Shown: in pieces, positions 6,789 through 9,486 of the stretch | Layout of the letters: each line of letters begins with the position of its first letter | Position numbering within the stretch: position 1 is the stretch's first letter | Source of the DNA: Clostridiales bacterium UBA4653 | GTDB lineage: Bacteria; Bacillota; Clostridia; Oscillospirales; CAG-272 | NCBI GenBank assembly: GCA_002405565.1 | Contig: DHMB01000048.1 | Location: 4,283-13,768 of the forward strand | Direction: 5' to 3' | Length of the DNA stretch: 9,486 bases | The notes under the pieces: generated by a model | What the model was told of the DNA's origin: nothing | Seen by the model: the letters and a program-made list of their open reading frames with translations, nothing else | The model's database searches: none | Position numbers and translations under genes: made by a program

Positions 6789-6821
6789 GCCACCCGACCG
6801 AAAAGTCGGGTGGCTTTTGTT
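6789..6821 (+). terminator. Terminator after the lipoprotein gene
   Basis: A perfect 10-bp stem (6789-6798 with 6805-6814, CCACCCGAC/GTCGGGTGG core) with loop CGAAAA, then TTTTGTT. It starts 41 bases past the stop codon. The rest of the gap to 6917 shows only a 5-bp hairpin around 6849-6862 and no clear terminator for the convergent antiporter gene. Confidence 0.9.
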
Positions 6822-6917
6822 ATCAGAAAGTTTTCCGGACTTGTCGCCGCTTGCGAGCGGGCTGTTGCTGTTTCGCCGCACATCCGGATTTCGGGCGCGA
6901 CTGATATGAACCGATTT

Positions 6918-8101
6918 TTACTTCATTTTTGTAAGCAGTTTTTTGTATGACAAATCGGTTGCAATCGCTCCGAGCGGGGCGGTGATAAGTATTGCCAGAA
7001 CGGCACAGGTCAGAATCGTCTGACCACATTCAAGTCCTGCCGAAAGCGGAATTGCGCCGATTGCCGCCTGAACGGTTGCCTTGGGAATATATGCAATCGC
7101 GCAGAACAACCTTTCTTTGAAATTGAGCGGCGTTTTTATAAGGCATACAAAAACGCCGATTATTCTGAATATCAGTGCGCAAAACAAAACAATAATTACA
7201 CTACTGCCGTCAGAAAGCACATATGAAATATCGACTTCCGCGCCAACAAGGACAAACAAAATTATTTCGGCGAAAACCCACAGTTTTTCATATCTGACCG
7301 ATAGCCTGCCCGTTCTTCGGATTTCATATTGAACATAATTCCGAGGGATATTACTGCAAGAAGTCCCGAAAACGGAACATATTTTTTTATCAGGCTTTCA
7401 AGGGCAACAAGCAAAAAAGAAATGCTTAATAAAATTATGATTTTTACGGTATCGCGGACTTTGAAACGCTTGAAAAACAATGAAAATATCCATCCGCAAA
7501 AAACACCGAAAATTACGCCCGAGACGATTGACACGGGAATTTGCCATATTACGTTAAAGTCGAAACCGCCAACGCTTACGGTTGTAAGTAGTGCCGTAAA
7601 AAGAACTATTACAAAAACGTCATCGCAGGACGCGCCCGCCGTTATCATTTGAGGAATACTCTTGTCCGTTCCATAGCCTTCTTCCTGTAATTTCAGCATA
7701 CGAGGAACTACAACCGCGGGCGATACTGCCCCCATTACCGCTCCCATAAGTGCGCTTTCCTGTATTGATAATCCCAAAACAAGCGGAGCAAGCACAACGT
7801 AACCGATTATTTCAAACGTAGCCGGCAAAAAGCAGAGCAAAATTGCAGGTCTGCCTACTTTTTTAAGGTCGTCAAGTTTTAATGACAGCCCTGCGCGGGT
7901 CAATATGATAATTAAAGCAAGCTGTCTCAAATCGCTTGAGATATTAAGAATATCGGTCGAAATAAGGTTCAAAACGTGCGGGCTAAACACTATTCCGACG
8001 AGCAACATTCCTATAAGCGGCGGAAGTTTGATTCTGCGGAACGCACTTCCGAGCAACAGCGCAGATAACAAAATAATAGCGAGTGATGTTAAAAACGACA
8101 T
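6918..8101 (-). pseudogene. Cation:proton antiporter (CPA family) with a one-base frameshift
   Basis: Two adjoining minus-strand frames together make one Na+/H+-exchanger-type membrane protein. The first (from ATG at 8101) begins MSFLTSLAIILLSALLLGSAFRRIKLPPLIG, has TRAGLSLKLDDLK, a GAVSPAVVVPRML discontinuous-helix motif and ASCDDVFVIVLF, whose D-D pair is typical of electrogenic CPA antiporters. It runs into a stop at 7262-7264 after an unrelated tail. The second frame resumes as LSVRYEKLWVFAEIILFVLVGAEVDI and ends at 6918. Inserting one base between 7307 and 7308 (GC_AGG, reading A-R) joins them into about 394 residues, normal for the family. AGGAG lies six bases before the start. The break is either genuine inactivation or a sequencing error. 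A fluoride riboswitch precedes the gene; fluoride riboswitches are known to control some antiporters, so the intact protein probably helped with fluoride or ion stress. Confidence 0.85.
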
Positions 8102-8123
8102 AAAATTCTCCTTTCAGGGCAAG

Positions 8124-8168
8124 AAAAAAGCCGATGCCCTGCGATAAAAATTCGCAGAAGTCATCAGC
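8124..8168 (-). terminator. Riboswitch expression-platform terminator
   Basis: On the minus strand GCTGATG (8168-8162) pairs with CATCGGC (8136-8130), and CTGCGA (8157-8152) pairs with TCGCAG (8144-8139), separated by an ACTT/GG internal loop. The loop is ATTTTTA and six T's follow (8129-8124). The upstream arm is also the conserved 3' part of the fluoride aptamer, so ligand binding would prevent termination. The ribosome binding site follows downstream. Confidence 0.92.
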
Positions 8169-8215
8169 GTAAACGCGGTTTCAAGGTTGCCCTTGCGGAA
8201 GAACTTCATTTCCGT
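8153..8215 (-). ncRNA. Fluoride riboswitch (crcB motif) aptamer
   Basis: Read on the minus strand, CGGAA (8214-8210) pairs with UUCCG (8200-8196) around loop AUGAAGUUC. In that loop GAAGU (8207-8203) can form the pseudoknot with ACUUC (8161-8157). A variable hairpin CAAGG-GCAA-CCUUG (8195-8182) is inserted, then AAACC, a short GCG/CGC stem (8176-8167) and the conserved UGAUG-ACUUCUG. Order and invariant segments (AUGA.G, AAACNGC, GCUGAUG.CUUCU) match the fluoride aptamer known from Thermotoga petrophila. It begins about one base after the predicted transcription start and controls the antiporter gene through the overlapping terminator: fluoride should allow read-through. Confidence 0.92.
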
Positions 8216-8220
8216 GGTTG

Positions 8221-8249
8221 ATTATAGCACTTCGCGTTTGAAAAGTCAA
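8221..8249 (-). promoter_or_regulatory. Sigma-A promoter of the riboswitch/antiporter transcript
   Basis: On the minus strand TTGACT (8249-8244), a 17-base spacer and TATAAT (8226-8221). The start near 8214 falls at the first base pair of the aptamer. Confidence 0.88.
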
Positions 8250-8280
8250 TACGAAACGAAAAACTTCAAATGGCACTTTG

Positions 8281-8375
8281 GCGGACGCTTGACTATACAA
8301 ATTTGCCGCTCGGTCATCGCGGCTCTGACCAGCCACCGGCAGGTCATTCACTACCGACCCTGTTCGAATCCCATA
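8281..8375. repeat. Palindrome-rich, T-loop-like stretch at the mobile-element end
   Basis: No gene is visible between the antiporter promoter and the recombinase terminator. The stretch holds an imperfect hairpin at 8326-8346 (TGACC-A-GCC / GGC-A-GGTCA, loop ACC). A further GGTCA at 8312-8316 can pair instead with 8326-8330. Then comes TGTTCGAATCCCAT at 8361-8374, which looks like the T-loop and 3' T-stem half of a tRNA gene, but the 5' stem half is CCCTG rather than a complement of CCCAT, so no tRNA is formed. Plausible readings are a dispersed clostridial palindromic repeat or a recombination-junction remnant. The exact boundaries are not visible. Confidence 0.4.
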
Positions 8376-8385
8376 AAATCAAAAC

Positions 8386-8408
8386 AAAAAGGCACCCTAA
8401 AGGGTGTC
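8386..8408 (-). terminator. Terminator downstream of the serine recombinase
   Basis: On the minus strand GACACCC (8408-8402), loop TTTA, GGGTGCC (8397-8391), then TTTTTG. The stem has 7 bp with one G-T pair. It lies 53 bases past the ancestral recombinase stop and probably marks the end of the element's transcript. Confidence 0.82.
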
Positions 8409-8418
8409 ACCATTAGGG

Positions 8419-8460
8419 AAACAGGCGTAGGCGAAAAACTTACGCCTGTTTTCTTGTCTT
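8419..8460. terminator. Hairpin with plus-strand T-rich tail
   Basis: A perfect 11-bp stem (8419-8429 with 8441-8451, AAACAGGCGTA/TACGCCTGTTT) with an 11-base loop. A T-rich tail follows on the plus strand (TTTTCTTGTCTTTT) but not on the minus strand. It may stop rightward transcription entering the recombinase, or add 3' structure to the leftward transcript. Confidence 0.6.
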
Positions 8461-9486
8461 TTACGGCAACTCTATTTCACCTATGTGGGTTAAAAATATT
8501 GTTGCTGTTCTTTTGTATCCGCTTCCAGTTTTTACCTTTTCAGAAACAATAATTTTTTCTATTAACAATTTTACTATTTCGGGAGTAAGTTTCTTTATTC
8601 TTCCCGCTTTGACAACAATGGAAACGAAATTATTTATATTGTCGTTTATCTCGTCATAGCGTTCTATTTCGCACTTACTATTGGCTATTGTTTCTTTTAA
8701 TGTAAATTGTTCTTGTGCATATTATTCAGACATCAAAACGAACCGCTCTTCCGAAATTTTTCCTAAAACCTTGTCTTCATAAAGACTTTGATTTACTTTA
8801 TTCAGAGTCTTTATTCTGTTTTCGGCTTCGGATACCTGTTTCACCTTCTTTGCGATTTCTTTTTTTGAAAGCATTCGAGAGTGTTCGATAGCAACATCAA
8901 TAAACTCTTTTTCGTGGTCGATAACAAAATCCGATACTCTTTTCAAATAACTCAAAACAATTTCTTCAATTGCTTCCACCGTTATTTGGTGAGAAGAACA
9001 GGTTGATTTCTTCTGTTTGCGATAAGACGAACAGTTAAAATACTCTTTTTGCTTCATCGTAGAACAACGACAAAGATACATTTTCTTTCCGCAGTCGTCA
9101 TAATATACCATACCTGAAAATACATTTATTTCACCCGTCGGGGTAGGTCTGTGCCTCCCTTCACGAATTTTTTGAACTGTTTCGTATGTTTGCTTATCCA
9201 CGATTGCCTCTTGCGTTCCTTCAAAGGTAACCCATTTCGATGGATCATTCCACAATTTCTTTTTGTTCTTGTAAGATTTTTTAGTAGTGCAAAAATTTAC
9301 TGTGCATCCCGTATAATGTGGATTACTAAGAATATTTTTTATTGTATCAGAACACCACAGTTCCGGTATAGCAGATTTGGCGGGATGTTTTATTCCGAGT
9401 TTATCATAGTGGCAAATGGGCATTTCAACTTTTCTTTCGTTAAGAATACGCGCAATCTGAGTAGGTCCAAATCCTTGCATACAAAG
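8461..9486 (-). pseudogene. Large serine recombinase, C-terminal part, interrupted by in-frame TAA
   Basis: The frame is open to the window edge (L-C before M at 9480), so the N-terminal resolvase domain lies outside. The visible part has the C-terminal half of the 'Recombinase' domain (GFGPTQIARILNER... CSDTIKNILSNPHYTG), a zinc-ribbon region (FSGMVYYDDCGKKMYLCRC... FNCSSYRKQKKSTCSSHQI) and a coiled coil (KKEIAKKVKQVSEAENRIKTLNK). A TAA at 8722-8724 follows GKISEERFVLMSE, but the same frame continues with YAQEQFTLKETI and about 86 more residues typical of the family tail (LTPEIVKLLIEKIIV... IEL) to a second TAA at 8461-8463. The first cysteine of the expected CxxC (usually C-A-D-C-G) is tyrosine (codon 9100-9102). 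Both changes suggest decay. AT-rich codon use differs from the left part of the window. Intact relatives integrate or excise transposons and prophages. Confidence 0.85.

Noticed and set aside
7262..7320. Programmed frameshift in the antiporter
   Set aside because: There is no slippery heptamer or stimulatory hairpin at the junction, and a simple one-base loss (GC_AGG) explains it fully.
8300..8375. Possible tRNA gene suggested by TTCGAATCCC
   Set aside because: The 5' half of the T-stem does not pair, and no anticodon, D-arm or acceptor pairing could be laid out on either strand.
8187..8552. Plus-strand open frame of 121 codons across the riboswitch promoter and recombinase 3' end
   Set aside because: It overlaps the fluoride aptamer, the promoter, two hairpins and the recombinase tail; it is not a plausible protein.
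8722..8724. Stop-codon reassignment of TAA
   Set aside because: TAA serves as an ordinary stop elsewhere in the window (ends of the lipoprotein and recombinase frames), so a nonsense mutation is the simpler explanation.
1..9486. CRISPR array, toxin-antitoxin pair, restriction or other defence genes
   Set aside because: I saw no regularly spaced direct repeats and no proteins of these families on either strand.

Overview
The window most likely comes from a gut-type Clostridia (Firmicutes) chromosome, plausibly an Oscillospirales/Ruminococcaceae-like lineage. I infer this from the SipW/TasA-type surface protein, the strong GGAGG ribosome binding sites, the consensus sigma-A promoters with 17-bp spacers, the U-tailed terminators and the MepA-type MATE transporter. 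Moderately GC-rich chromosomal DNA runs from 1 to about 6900. The antiporter region and especially the recombinase at the right end are visibly more AT-rich.

Layout: (1) 1-1773 (+) is the 3' part of a secreted surface protein, the end of a TasA/camelysin-like domain followed by a long right-handed beta-helix. It is followed by a structured gap with strong terminators. (2) 2070-3221 (-) encodes a class A flavodiiron protein (O2/NO reductase) with a near-perfect promoter and a perfect 19-bp palindrome containing a Fur box. (3) 3523-4950 (+) encodes a MepA-like MATE efflux pump. Its short leader holds two mutually exclusive hairpins, the second an intrinsic terminator ending just before the ribosome binding site; this is a candidate guanidine-IV (mepA motif) riboswitch. 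(4) 5138-6173 (+) is a two-gene unit, an Ogt-type DNA alkyltransferase and an HD-domain hydrolase, followed by a small lipoprotein (6253-6747) that probably has its own start. (5) 6918-8101 (-) is a cation:proton antiporter gene broken by a one-base deletion. Its leader is a clear fluoride (crcB) riboswitch with its own promoter and terminator. (6) 8461-9486 (-) is the C-terminal part of a large serine recombinase, interrupted by an in-frame TAA and lacking one zinc-ribbon cysteine. It marks the end of a decaying mobile element. A palindromic, tRNA-T-loop-like stretch lies between it and the antiporter promoter.

Taken together this is a stress and detoxification neighbourhood: oxygen/NO scavenging, alkylation repair, and two transport genes with transcription-attenuation RNAs in their leaders (one confidently fluoride, one probably guanidine), next to a degenerate integrative element. 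I see no entirely new multi-gene system. The best leads are the two RNA switches, the frameshifted fluoride-responsive antiporter, and the unexplained repeats at 1845-2010 and 8281-8375.
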